Positions 15,001-22,319 of a DNA stretch of 64,000 nucleotides are shown here, in pieces. The DNA is from Nectonema munidae (lineage: Eukaryota > Nematomorpha > Nectonematoida > Nectonematidae), in contig JAUIRK010000297.1 of NCBI GenBank assembly GCA_030549495.1, positions 372,001 through 436,000 on the forward strand, given 5' to 3'. Both the position numbers and the translations under genes were made by a program. The notes beneath the pieces were generated by a model. That model was not told where the DNA came from, made no database searches, and worked only from the letters and a program-made list of their open reading frames with translations. Numbering within the stretch: the stretch's first letter is position 1; every line of letters starts with the position of its first letter.

Positions 15001-15676
15001 AGTAATCGAAAATAATCTAGGCTTATTCTTTGGCCGCAAATAAGATTCCTTTATAAAGGGAAGCACACTCATAGGGAAACTGGTGAGAGAGCAGAAGTGC
15101 AAATAGAAATCCTATTCTACGTCAACTAAACATACCTAATGATCTCCGAGTGACTTCGGCAATGGCGCCAACACCAAGAGAAGCTATTAAGGAGCCATAG
15201 TTGACGAGTCGTGACACTTTGTTAGCGGGGACAGATTTTTCTTTGGACTTTGAAGAGAGCGACTGCTTCAGCTTTGCGCTAACATTTTCGGAGGATGGAA
15301 TTGCTGACGTGATCCCTTTATCATTGATGGAGTTGGAAGAACACAAAAATCTTTTTCCAGGAGAAAAGGAACCATGGGATTTAATGTAGTGGCTTGCGTT
15401 GAAGAAGGCAGATTCATATGTGGAATACTTTCTAGATGGTGCTTCATGATTATTGTGAGTCTTTCTATGATTATTGGAAGTGAATCGAGATTGATTAGAT
15501 GTTAAATCTTCGGCTTCATCTGTGCTTAAATGTTGAGAGTGGTCATCACGGCGATCACTATGAGTGAAATCCACTTTCAACGCCTCAAAAGTATTCGTAG
15601 CAGAAGATAGAGGAAAGGATTTGAGAAACTTTGAAATTGGATTTAAAACCACTTCAAAATTTGAGAGGACAAATGA
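2408..15676 (-). CDS. COQ8: COQ8 (ADCK3/Abc1-type UbiB atypical kinase), six-exon gene
   Basis: This gene joins 15136-15676, 13245-13512, 8268-8434, 6755-7016, 5687-5939 and 2408-2698 on the minus strand. Every intron is GT-AG and every junction phase is compatible, giving about 593 residues. COQ8A is about 650 residues, so an N-terminal, probably mitochondrial, exon is missing. COQ8 is an ATPase/atypical kinase of the mitochondrial inner membrane, facing the matrix, that supports the coenzyme Q biosynthetic complex. The UbiB hallmarks are present in order: a predicted membrane segment, KxGQ (13388-13399), the Ala-rich loop AAAS (8395-8406) that replaces the glycine loop, VAVK lysine (8341-8343), EVDYERE (6931-6951), DPNWSNF (from 5884) and DFG (5819-5827). 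No frameshift or stop interrupts it, so it looks functional. Assignment to COQ8A or COQ8B is not meaningful here, since most invertebrates have one COQ8. Confidence 0.93.
2699..5686 (-). other. COQ8 intron, no recognised insert except a possible old repeat
   Basis: AT-rich intron of about 3 kb. The stretch around 3540-3790 resembles 33920-34090: both carry ATATTTTTATACA followed by CA(C/T)TTGCC and an A/T-rich tail. An old dispersed repeat is likely, but no ends can be defined. The rest shows nothing recognisable. Confidence 0.45.
5687..5939 (-). CDS. COQ8: COQ8 exon with catalytic loop and DFG
   Basis: The acceptor CGTTAG precedes one base that completes a lysine codon from the previous exon. 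Then follow [25 protein letters not shown] and [16 protein letters not shown]. In UbiB kinases the Asp and Asn of DPNWSN and the Asp of DFG bind metal and nucleotide, and all three are present. The exon ends AAA followed by the donor GTAACT, phase 0. Confidence 0.95.
5940..6754 (-). other. COQ8 intron
   Basis: This 815-base AT-rich intron shows no recognisable repeat or gene. Its donor is GTATTT at the 6755 side and its acceptor CGTTAG at 5940-5945. Confidence 0.7.
6755..7016 (-). CDS. COQ8: COQ8 exon with the UbiB ExD-region helix
   Basis: The acceptor TTGTTTAG is followed by two bases that complete an Asp codon. The exon then encodes [34 protein letters not shown] and the segment through [14 protein letters not shown], matching the COQ8A region that ends in the ELVSGFPLD stretch. 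It ends in phase 2 before the donor GTATTT. Open frames on the opposite strand across 6778-7020 are shadows. Confidence 0.93.
7017..8267 (-). other. COQ8 intron carrying a dispersed repeat
   Basis: This 1251-base intron contains the hAT-like repeat at 7249-7835 (listed separately). The remaining 7836-8267 is AT-rich and featureless. Confidence 0.7.
7249..7835. repeat. Dispersed hAT-like repeat, copy 1 (family F)
   Basis: One end reads CCGAGGTGGGCAAACTACAG and the other TTAAATGCGGCCCTTATAG. The same two ends and a similar AT-rich interior occur at 28755-29180, with shared blocks such as TTTAATTTTTGAAGAA(T/C)AAAGT and TATTTTAAATATTG. End sequences of this kind (RAGGTGGGCAAAC ... GGCC) are typical of hAT non-autonomous elements. 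No target duplication was found. Confidence 0.5.
8268..8434 (-). CDS. COQ8: COQ8 exon with the Ala-rich loop and VAVK lysine
   Basis: The acceptor TTATTTTAG is followed by one base that completes an Arg codon. The exon then encodes [18 protein letters not shown], the diagnostic A-rich nucleotide loop of UbiB proteins. [20 protein letters not shown] follows, with the beta3 lysine. It ends in phase 1 at CTAG before the donor GTTTTT. Confidence 0.95.
8435..9051 (-). other. COQ8 intron, first part
   Basis: AT-rich intron sequence with no recognisable element before the AT microsatellite at 9052. Confidence 0.6.
9052..9084. repeat. (AT)n microsatellite
   Basis: An uninterrupted run of about 30 bases of alternating AT is followed by a short GT-rich tract (GTGTGCGTGTGG). 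Confidence 0.9.
9268..10255 (+). mobile_element. Internally deleted hAT element with transposase C-terminal remnant
   Basis: The element starts CAGGGACGCACATCCTC and ends with a sequence whose complement is CAGGGGCGCACATCCTTAA: hAT-type inverted ends. Both subterminal regions carry an inverted phrase around CTTGCACTGTA. Inside, 9694-10016 on the plus strand encodes [18 protein letters not shown], then RNR, a stop, [20 protein letters not shown]: the C-terminal dimerisation region of GTF2IRD2/ZBED5-like hAT transposases, with stop codons. No 8-bp target duplication is visible; the right flank is an AT repeat. It lies in a COQ8 intron. The same TIR starts the 15943-19418 element, so the two are one family or close relatives. 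Confidence 0.75.
10690..13150 (+). pseudogene. Decayed non-LTR retrotransposon (reverse transcriptase to C-terminal zinc motif)
   Basis: The plus strand reads through a LINE ORF2-like protein broken by several stops and frameshifts. Recognisable parts are a [18 protein letters not shown] block and [20 protein letters not shown] (RT motifs, 11650-11890), then [13 protein letters not shown] (11913-11955), where the YADD box has become YAVD. Next come a [18 protein letters not shown] block (12150-12200) and a C-terminal HCTLC ... [12 protein letters not shown] zinc-knuckle-like end (12855-12950). The low AT content and C-rich codons differ from flanking DNA. The ORF is interrupted at 12952 by a MITE and continues after it. 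It is dead, in a COQ8 intron. The clade (Jockey/R1-like) is inferred only. Confidence 0.82.
12952..13089. mobile_element. TTAA-flanked MITE, family A, inserted in a LINE
   Basis: The 138-bp element begins TTAACCCATTTAAGACC and ends with GGTCGTAAATGGGTTAA, so the ends are inverted and lie between TTAA duplications. The interior carries GCAGACGATATC, ACGCAGACGATG and GCAGACGAAGATG. Removing it with one TTAA restores the LINE reading frame (DPWL then NPYAVTN). TTAA target and CCC ends match piggyBac-superfamily MITEs. Confidence 0.85.
13245..13512 (-). CDS. COQ8: COQ8 exon with the KxGQ motif
   Basis: The acceptor TTTATAAG is followed by two bases that complete a Gly codon from the previous exon. 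The exon encodes [18 protein letters not shown], then [16 protein letters not shown] with the UbiB-specific KxGQ motif at 13388-13399, then [11 protein letters not shown] and NWRD. It ends in phase 2 before the donor GTACTC. An apparent start Met (13499-13501) inside the exon is not needed as a start. Confidence 0.95.
13513..15135 (-). other. COQ8 intron
   Basis: Intron of about 1.6 kb. It holds the hAT remnant at 14168-14700. The rest (13513-14160 and 14700-15135) is AT-rich with no recognised feature. Confidence 0.7.
14168..14700 (+). pseudogene. hAT transposase C-terminal remnant in a COQ8 intron
   Basis: From 14302 to 14460 the plus strand reads [16 protein letters not shown], one in-frame stop, then [15 protein letters not shown] and [10 protein letters not shown] up to a TAG. 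This is the C-terminal dimerisation segment of GTF2IRD2/SCAND3-like hAT transposases. The flanks look like hAT ends: ACCTGCGTCCCGCGGGC near 14172 and a GGCC-rich end near 14690. Everything upstream in the transposase is gone. Confidence 0.65.
15136..15676 (-). CDS. COQ8: COQ8 N-terminal region exon (first exon recognised)
   Basis: Encodes about 180 residues: a Ser/Asn/His-rich variable region, then [20 protein letters not shown] and [14 protein letters not shown]. The latter matches the [20 protein letters not shown] ... ALAEVAKKSL segment of COQ8A, which contains the single membrane helix. The 3' end is firm (TTAG before donor GTATGT, phase 1). The 5' end is uncertain: an acceptor TTTTAAG just before 15676 is the best candidate, while the frame stays open to a Met at 15739. 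Because no clear targeting sequence is seen, an upstream exon probably exists beyond the 15.9-19.4 kb transposon. Confidence 0.85.
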
Positions 15677-15819
15677 CTTAAAATTACAAAAAAAGAAATA
15701 GTTGATCATTAAAATGAAAAAAGTAAATGAATTTTTCAATAACCTAATATATAAAAAATAAAATAATATTTTTAAATAAAATAAAAACTCTTTTTTATAT
15801 AAAAGTATTTATAAGTAGG

Positions 15820-15925
15820 TATAATAAGTGGTGTGTGTGTGTGTGGGTTTGGGGGTTTTTTTTTTTGTGTTTTGTTTTTTTTGGGGGGTGGGGTGGGGTG
15901 GGGGTGTTTGGTTTGGTGGTAGTTA
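15820..15925. repeat. GT microsatellite passing into a G/T-rich tract
   Basis: (GT)n at about 15829-15845 is followed by GGGTTTGGGGG, long T runs and GGGGTGGGGTGGGGTGGGGG. The G runs could form a G-quadruplex. It directly precedes the hAT element at 15943. Confidence 0.75.
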
Positions 15926-15980
15926 ATAATTAATCATTTGAGCAGGGGCGCACATCCGGGGGGCGAAGGGGAAAGGAAGG

Positions 15981-16219
15981 GTTGACTTTTTGTTTTTTTT
16001 TTACAAAAAATCTTTATTTGACATACCTTTTTAAAAAAAATTTTTTTTTATAATTAATAATTTTTTGAAATTTTTTGTGTTGGGGCATTTTTTCCTAATT
16101 TTAAATTTGGGCATTTTTTCCCATTTCTTAATTAGGGGCATTTTTTCTGCGCACCATATTCGATATGCAAATTTAATTAAAATATTTTCGCTGGAAGTAT
16201 AGTATTTAAATTTTATAAC
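15981..16219 (+). repeat. Partial direct copy of the 18998-19235 sequence
   Basis: About 240 bases from GGTTGACTTTTTG to GCTGGAAGTATAGTATTTAAA match 18998-19235 almost base for base, including TGTGTTGGGGCATTTTTTCC and GCGCACCATATTCGATATGC. Differences are mostly homopolymer lengths. It represents one arm of the foldback element at 18610-19210. Confidence 0.85.
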
Positions 16220-16231
16220 TAATTAATATTA

Positions 16232-16312
16232 ACCGCCCCCCCCCCCCCCCCTAATGTTTTCAGGGGGAGGGGGGGGGGGGCGAAAATGACCTTCGCCCCC
16301 CCCCCCCCCCAA
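16232..16312. repeat. Poly-C / poly-G / poly-C runs
   Basis: Runs of about 18 C, 12 G and 15 C lie within 80 bases, around AATGTTTTCAGGGGG and CGAAAATGACCTTCG. The part reading TTCGCCCC...CAATAATTTTCT resembles the right end of the host hAT element (TTCGCTCCCCAATAATTTTG). Run lengths may be unreliable in assembly. Confidence 0.7.
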
Positions 16313-16720
16313 TAATTTTCTATAAGTAAGAGTTGCTATTTGTTTATAAAACATGTATGATGATCATGATCATTCAAAAAGATAAAAGAATGGAGACTTT
16401 TGAATCAATCAAACATCATATGCCAAGCTGCTATGAAATTCCTATCGAACATATTTTACAGACGATGCGTGAGAGCTATATAATAATAATCCATTGCTTC
16501 AATATGCACACAATAAGTAAGCAATGTTTTATCACAGTGTCTCCTCTTTATAGTATTTTTAAGCAAACACATGTTGATGATCCACTAGATTTTCTCATCT
16601 TCTGTCACAGTGATTCTATTTCTCTTTTGTCTCCTCTGTTTTTCTCTGCTAAAACTCAATCATTCACTCAAGCCCTCTTCTCTTGTTAAGCTCTCCTATC
16701 TCATTCAGCTCTCTTCTCTC

Positions 16721-16911
16721 CAGTGACGTAGCTAGGCTGGGCATGAGGGGCCGTGCCCACACTCCTATGTACCGCATGGTGCCTCCATGCATCTTATGCG
16801 ATATCCGTTTTTGAAAATTTCTCCAATGATCAAGAAAGTATAAATAATGTTGTGCAAGTTTTTTGTTTTTAAATTGTGCCCCTTCTATCAACTTTTTTGG
16901 CTACACCACTG
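16721..16911. mobile_element. 191-bp hAT MITE with 8-bp target duplication
   Basis: Begins CAGTGACGTAGCTAGGCTGG and ends, in complement, CAGTGGTGTAGCCAAAAAAG. Flanks are CTTCTCTC (16713-16720) and CTTCTGTC (16912-16919), matching at seven of eight positions. Inside, GGCCGTGCCC and GTGCCCC form subterminal repeats. The ends resemble the widespread CAGTGRCGTAGCYAG class of hAT MITEs. It is nested in the 15943-19418 element. Confidence 0.75.
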
Positions 16912-17419
16912 CTTCTGTCTAATTTGCATTTAGAGTTAAATTAAAATAGTTTTCAATCGTTACAATTTTATATCAATGAATATTGTTAAACTCGCGTTAA
17001 GAATTTTTTTTCAACAAAGGTCTTTTAATCTTTATCACTACGTTTTTTACATTTTGTAACATTTGAAAACATTTTTTCAAGTCAAGAAATTTTTTTAATA
17101 GCTATTTGGGAATGAATATTTTGACTAGCTATTCAGTTTAAAAGCAAGAATACTCTATTTGCTTAATATTTGAGCAGAGATATTTTTTATAATGTTCGAT
17201 TGTTAAATTTTATAATAACACTACACATAATCAAATCACTTTTTTTAAGAAAATTTGTTAATTATTATAATAAAAATATAATATCGAAACAAAATGTTTC
17301 AGTTGTTAAAAATGTACTTGATCTATTTATGACAGCTGTCAGAATTTTATTTGTAGACAGAAATATTCAAAAAACCACAACGATTTTCTTTTCTCGTATA
17401 CTTTGATTTATGTTAGTTT
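16912..17419. other. AT-rich interior of the hAT element
   Basis: AT-rich spacer between two nested elements. No conserved ORF is seen; the open frame at 17170-17406 is low-complexity. Confidence 0.5.
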
Positions 17420-17792
17420 GGTCCTCGGACATTTTGCCCCATTATTTTTATAAAACAGTTCGTCCCATGGACAATTCGCCCCATTATTTTCATAAGACAG
17501 TTCGTCCCATGGACAATTCGCCCCATTATTTTCATAAGACATTTTGTTTCATCGATAATTTGCCCCGTTATTTTCATAAGACATTTTGTCTCATGGGTAA
17601 TTCTAAAAAATTAACAGATAAAATGATTAATTTGAAATAATTTAATAGAAATAAAATAAACAAGAATATAAATTTTTTTTAATAATTTTAGACATATAAT
17701 AAGCAAAGATGGATGAAACAAATAGCCAATGAGACAATTTGTCCGGAGGAGGGGGGGGGCAAATTGTCTATGGGGCGAAATGTCTGTCGACC
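17420..17792. mobile_element. 373-bp element with imperfect TIRs and an internal 42-bp tandem array
   Basis: The left end GGTCCTCGGACATTTTGCCC and the complement of the right end, GGTCGACAGACATTTCGCCC, match with few differences. The left half is filled by a tandem array (next entry). The right part carries GACAATTTGTCCGG and GGGGCAAATTGTC. A short relative with GGTCGGACAGTTTGTC ends lies at 34679-34770. The superfamily is not assigned. Confidence 0.6.
17430..17600. repeat. Tandem array, four 42-bp units
   Basis: The unit reads ATGGACAATTCGCCCCATTA, then TTTTCATAAGACAGTTCGTCCC. It is exactly 42 bases, a multiple of three, so it translates as a 14-residue repeat (MDNSPHYFHKTVRP) in the frame 17410-17640. 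That open frame is a by-product of the unit length, not a gene. Units two and three are nearly identical; one and four have drifted. Confidence 0.9.
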
Positions 17793-17935
17793 TTTCTTTA
17801 TGCCTCCTATTATTTTGAAATTATTCTGAGAACAGACGGTTCCATTTTAAAATAGTGAAAATTGCTTTATTAGTTTATTTTGTTTCCTTTCTCTATTATG
17901 TTAATTATGTAACAAATTTTTCAATTTTGAGTAAA

Positions 17936-18085
17936 AGGTAAGGTGCAGCGGGTCTATTTTCATTGACAAGGCACTGATGTACCGCTTATGTCAAACTGAA
18001 CAAATTCGTATCGATGAGGAATCAAATCCAGTGGCTTCCGTGCTGAGTCCATTATCTCAACCAACCTGCCATGCCACCCATAGAG
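17936..18085 (-). mobile_element. tRNA-derived SINE, copy 1
   Basis: On the minus strand a tRNA-like head has an A-box-like TGGTTGAGATAATGG (18049-18063) and a B-box-like GGATTTGATTCC (18018-18029) about 20 bases apart. A body reading AAGCGGTACATCAGTGCC then CAATGAAAA and a CTTACC end follow. The body aligns with the copy at 57383-57535 (AAGCGGCGCAATTGTGCC, then CGATGAAAA, ending CATTACC). Two copies sharing head and body on opposite strands argue for a real SINE family. Both boxes have drifted, so this copy is old. Confidence 0.65.
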
Positions 18086-18609
18086 TTTGCTGTAGGGGAT
18101 ACGTCAAATTAGTTTTCAAAAAATTTAAGTTATGCTCTAAAAAATTTTAGTTTTTGTTGAAGCTCCATAACTTTTTCTGATAGACTTTTTTTCCTTAAAA
18201 TTTATTATAAAAGGCAAATCATTGCAAAATGTTAAGTTATTTTACTTTTTGTAGCTTGTATCAATTTAGCTTTTAAACTATTTTTGAATGATGCTTAATT
18301 TTATATATTATTTTTAAAATGAAATAATGCCATCTTAATTTTTTGTTTTATTTTTGTTTGCACAATTAGAACTTCATTTTATACCCTTGCCCCTTAATCA
18401 ATCACATTTTTTCATATAAACATCGCAGGGTGTCTAGTAGACTCTTTGCCTATAGACTACATTCACTCATAAAACTATCCAACCTTCAGTTATTTGTTTT
18501 CTCTATGAATCAAATATCCTTTCATCAATTCCTGTAATGTGCCCTGGTAGACTACTTTATTTTTCAAATGAAAAGCCTATTCCACCCCCTAGAAATTTGG
18601 GATTTTTTT

Positions 18610-19210
18610 AAACTAGTGTATATTCGATGGTTGTAGGTAAAAATGCCCCCAATTAAAAAGTAGGAAAAAATGCCCCCTAATTTTTGATTTTCAGGATTTC
18701 TTTTAATTATATAAATATTTTTATTTGGTACCGTTTTGAAAGGCTAAATTTCTAAAATTTCTTAATCTATAGGGTTTTTTTCTTTATAGAACTTGAAAAC
18801 AATAGCAAAGGTACAGATTTGTGGGAATGTGCTCTTAAAATCAGTTAAAACACAAATTATATTTAGAAAGTGTTCTGATAAACACAAAGTCCAAAAATAT
18901 TTGCAATTTTATAAAAAAAAATTTTGTATTTAAAAAATTGTCGTATGCTGAGTTTTTTAGTTTACTTTAATTAAATTTTAAATGTTTTAGATAAAAAGTT
19001 GACTTTTTGTTTTTTTTACAAAAAAATCTTTATTTGACATATTTTTTTTTAAAAAAAAAATTTTTAATTCTAATTAATAATTTTTTGAAATTTTTTGTGT
19101 TGGGGCATTTTTTCCTAATTTTAAATTTGGGCATTTTTTCCTATTTTTTAATTGGGGGCATTTTTTCTGCGCACCATATTCGATATGCAAATTTAATTAA
19201 AATATTTTCG
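18610..19210. repeat. Foldback element
   Basis: AATGCCCCCAATTAAAAAG at 18644-18662, followed by TAGGAAAAAATGCCCC, is inverted at 19128-19165 (GGGCATTTTTTCCTA, then TTTTAATTGGGGGCATTTT). Flanking TATATTCGATGG (left) and CCATATTCGATATG (right) extend the similarity. The whole right arm is duplicated at 15981-16219. Confidence 0.65.
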
Positions 19211-19589
19211 CAGGAAGTATAGTATTTAAATTCACCAATTTTGTAAAAAAAATATAAAGTAGTCTTATAAATTTAGGACTTTAGGTATGCGCTGAATACA
19301 CTCTATTTTAAAGGATTGCTTGAATATTTCGTCTCCCGTGGTATTTCCAGACCACTAATTTTGAAAATTGCAACAAAAAAATTTCGCTCCCCAATAATTT
19401 TGAGGATGTGCGCCCCTGCATTTGAGGAACAGAATTTTGAAGACTAATCATCTGCTTTCCTTTCAATGGAATATTTTATATTTAAAGCAGACGTTTTTCA
19501 TTTCTTGAGACATGAAGGCAGCGCTCTTCAAATGGATAAAGCGTAAATTTAAAGCAAATTTATTGAGATCACAGCAAGCATATATATGA

Positions 19590-19790
19590 AATTTGCCTTT
19601 AAAATTTGTCGAAGCAATTATTTCCTCCACTCAAAAGACACCTCATACGACAGGTTAATAAACAAAGTGAAACGATGGGAATAAGAATTAATCTCAGAAA
19701 AACAAAATCAATGATAGTTACTAAAAAAGAAAGATTAAAACAACCTGAATATGAGAGAGATCTTGAGCATATGAATTTTCCTGACTAAAG
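19590..19790 (+). pseudogene. Reverse transcriptase fragment
   Basis: The plus strand encodes LIRQVNKQSETMGIRINLRK, then TKSMIVTKK. This matches the segment just after the YADD box of endonuclease-type LINE reverse transcriptases, in which a helix is followed by GlxiNxxKTKxM. Only about 60 codons survive and no YADD box is seen upstream. Clade not assigned. Confidence 0.6.
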
Positions 19791-19799
19791 TTCACACAT

Positions 19800-21480
19800 G
19801 ATAAGGGAGAGGGGAAGCAGGAGAAGGTTTGAGTGAGTCTATTGCACATGTAACATTTTTCCACATTGCTTACTTGAAGGCGTATTGTAGCTTGAACAAT
19901 TTTTGCAACCCCATTCAATAAAATGCAAAAGTCTTGACTACACCCCATATAGGCATTTGTCCCCATTTAAGAAAGCGCTTAACTTATAATTCTTGAGCAC
20001 TAAAAAAGTATTAAAAAAATTCCTATATACATGGCACGGATAATAAATAGGATATGATCAGAGATAATGTCACCGTAATTCATTAGGTCCATGAATTCAA
20101 TTTAATATAATGGTATTTACTGCATTTCGGCACTAGATTGCATGAGATCCAGTAGTGAAGTGAGATATTATTAGCGCTAGGAAGAGTCAGGATAAATAAA
20201 AAAAAGCAACAGCAGATTTCTTAAAAGTTTTCACGATTTTTAGCTTATAAGAAATGAAAACACTTCCTACCTTAATTATAAAAATGTGTTTTTAAATAAT
20301 CATGTGTACACTAATGTCATAATAGATCAAATGATTATTGGCTTTTTTGTAAAATTGTTTTTTCCATTCACATTGAAATGTAAAGGATAATCTGTCTCAT
20401 CAATTTAAAATAGACAAAAGAAAGGAAGATATGTACAATTAAATTAATAAAAAAAATGAGCCGTTAATATTCTTTAATTAGGATTCATTTATATATTTCA
20501 CGAAATAAGCATATAATGAATAAACCTTTACTTATATAATATTTATTCCATAATCTATAATTCAAAATTTTTTAATTCATTTATCAATGAAAAATAACAA
20601 GATTTATTTATTAAAACGCGTATAGATATCTATGAAATTTTAAATCATGATTTAAATCACCACCATTTTAATAATTAGTGAAAAGTAAATTACTAAAAAA
20701 ATGTTTTTTCAAAATGCAAAAAAGGATGATTTCCTATACAAAGATAAGAGTATTGATCTAACAAAGATAACGGGATAAAAATAATATAAATTATAAGTAA
20801 GGCAATTTATAATTGAAAAATAAAATAAAAGAACAAGTAATCTAAGTGAATTTTAAACTTAAAATCATTGGATAAACTTAGTTCAGTATATTTAATGTTA
20901 ACAGTAAAGTTCACTCAAAGATAATTAGTAAATTTGTACATTTTATTTTCGTCTATAAAACTCCGTCTCGCTCCCACTTTTTTTGTTCATCTTAATATGA
21001 AATTTACCACTAAATAAAATTTAAAAGGAGACAATTGATGATGGTAAAAATAGAAACTCATTTTAAAGAGTGTCTTTATTTTTAAACTAGGCATAGTAAG
21101 GAGGTTGATTAATTTTGGGGTGATTTTTGGGAAAATTTTCAACACTTCATAAATGCAGAAAGATTTATATCAACATTAAATTTTTAAGAGAATATAAATG
21201 AGAGTAACTTAAAAAAACTTAAATAGTAACTTTAAATAACTTAGTGAAAATGAAAGTTAAATAGCGATGAATGACTCTCAAGAATAACTAGAATATAATA
21301 TAAAATTAGGATCTAACATCGAAAATTATTGTTAGAAAGAAGCTTGCAAAGTTTAAAACCAATTTTAAAGTAAAAACTTATTCTTGGATGGCTTTTTGTC
21401 CAAATAAACACGATTAAACAAAAACAAATTTATATAAACGGCAAGAAAATTGCATATAAATAGGAAAATTTATTCCAGAA
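19800..21480. other. AT-rich stretch, nothing recognised
   Basis: About 1.7 kb of very AT-rich sequence with no conserved ORF, no clear terminal repeats and no tandem array. Confidence 0.5.
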
Positions 21481-21519
21481 TAAAACTAAAAATTTAATTG
21501 ATAATATCTTTACAAATCA

Positions 21520-22312
21520 ATTACATAATATTAATACTTTTAATATAGATGCCCACATAACCCATTCCTTATACAACACAAAAATCGATCCAGAAATCAC
21601 TGCACACAAAACAGAAATTCACGCACTATTACTATCCTGCAACATACTCCTTAATAACCTAACTTTTTTTTCTAACTCCTTCAAATATATCACTTTTTTC
21701 ACAGACTCGCAAAATTTAATAAATGACCTAAAAATTGAAAACAAAATCCCCTATCTAATCACTTTGAATTAAAAATCGTCTGGTGCCCAGCTCATTGCAG
21801 CTGCTTCAAAAACTACCTTGTCGATTATGTTACAAAATCAAGAATCTCCGATTCACAGATCCTACACCTATTTTCTCTACCCATCTTCACCACTACTGCA
21901 GTGGCAACAATCTTTTAACTCAACCATCACATCACTTCCGACATCTATGCCATTCATTATCACAACTGATTTTAAACAAACACTTTCACTCACTCCCCCG
22001 AAACATCATTAGCTGGATCTCATCCCATTGCCCTTGTACTTCTTCAAATTAAAATCTCACTCAAACCCTTTCAGTCGTTTTAGCTGTCCGTCCATTGAAA
22101 CACCTATACATATTCTCCTTTATTGTCCAATATTTCATTTTCACCGACACCAACTCCTTGAAAAAAACCGCTACATTTTTAAAGATATACCATCCTCTCT
22201 ACATGATCTTCTACAACACCCATTACTCATCAAACATCTCTCCCTTCTCATAACCACAATCGAACCAATACTCTCTGCAGAACAAACATTCAATCCTCCC
22301 CCAAATATCTAA
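21520..22312 (+). pseudogene. LINE C-terminal fragment with RNase H domain
   Basis: The plus strand reads, with frameshifts: TEIHALLLSCNILLNNL and FFTDSQNLINDLKIENK (Glu and Asp of RNase H, 21600-21745), then KIVWCPAHCSCFKNYLVDYV (terminal His/Asp region, about 21773-21832). The C-terminal FSCPSIETPIHILLYCPIF zinc-like motif follows at about 22075-22140. A stop ends the tail at 22310-22312. This order (RNase H, then a Cys-rich tail) is that of I/Jockey/R1-group LINEs. The reverse transcriptase is missing, so this is a 5'-truncated dead copy. Confidence 0.72.
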
Positions 22313-22319
22313 TCACAAT

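Larger units (their letters stand above)
15943..19418. mobile_element. 3.5 kb hAT-type element with perfect 8-bp target duplication
   Basis: Starts CAGGGGCGCACATCCGG and ends, in complement, CAGGGGCGCACATCCTCAAA. It is flanked on both sides by CATTTGAG (15935-15942 and 19419-19426), an exact 8-bp target duplication as made by hAT transposases. The ends match the element at 9268-10255. No transposase is recognisable inside. The interior is a stack of other elements: a half copy of a foldback repeat, poly-C/poly-G runs, a 191-bp hAT MITE, a 373-bp element with a tandem array, and a SINE. It is therefore non-autonomous and grew by nested insertion. An ORF at 16333-16689 is not recognised. Confidence 0.85.

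Noticed and set aside
15201..15389. Plus-strand open frame opposite the COQ8 N-terminal exon
   Set aside because: The minus strand carries the conserved COQ8 region; this is an antisense shadow.
16333..16689. 118-residue open frame inside the hAT element
   Set aside because: No hAT transposase motif and no recognisable domain.
17410..17640. 76-residue open frame with a 14-residue repeat
   Set aside because: It is produced by a 42-bp DNA repeat whose length is a multiple of three; the same unit occurs at another locus without a protein.
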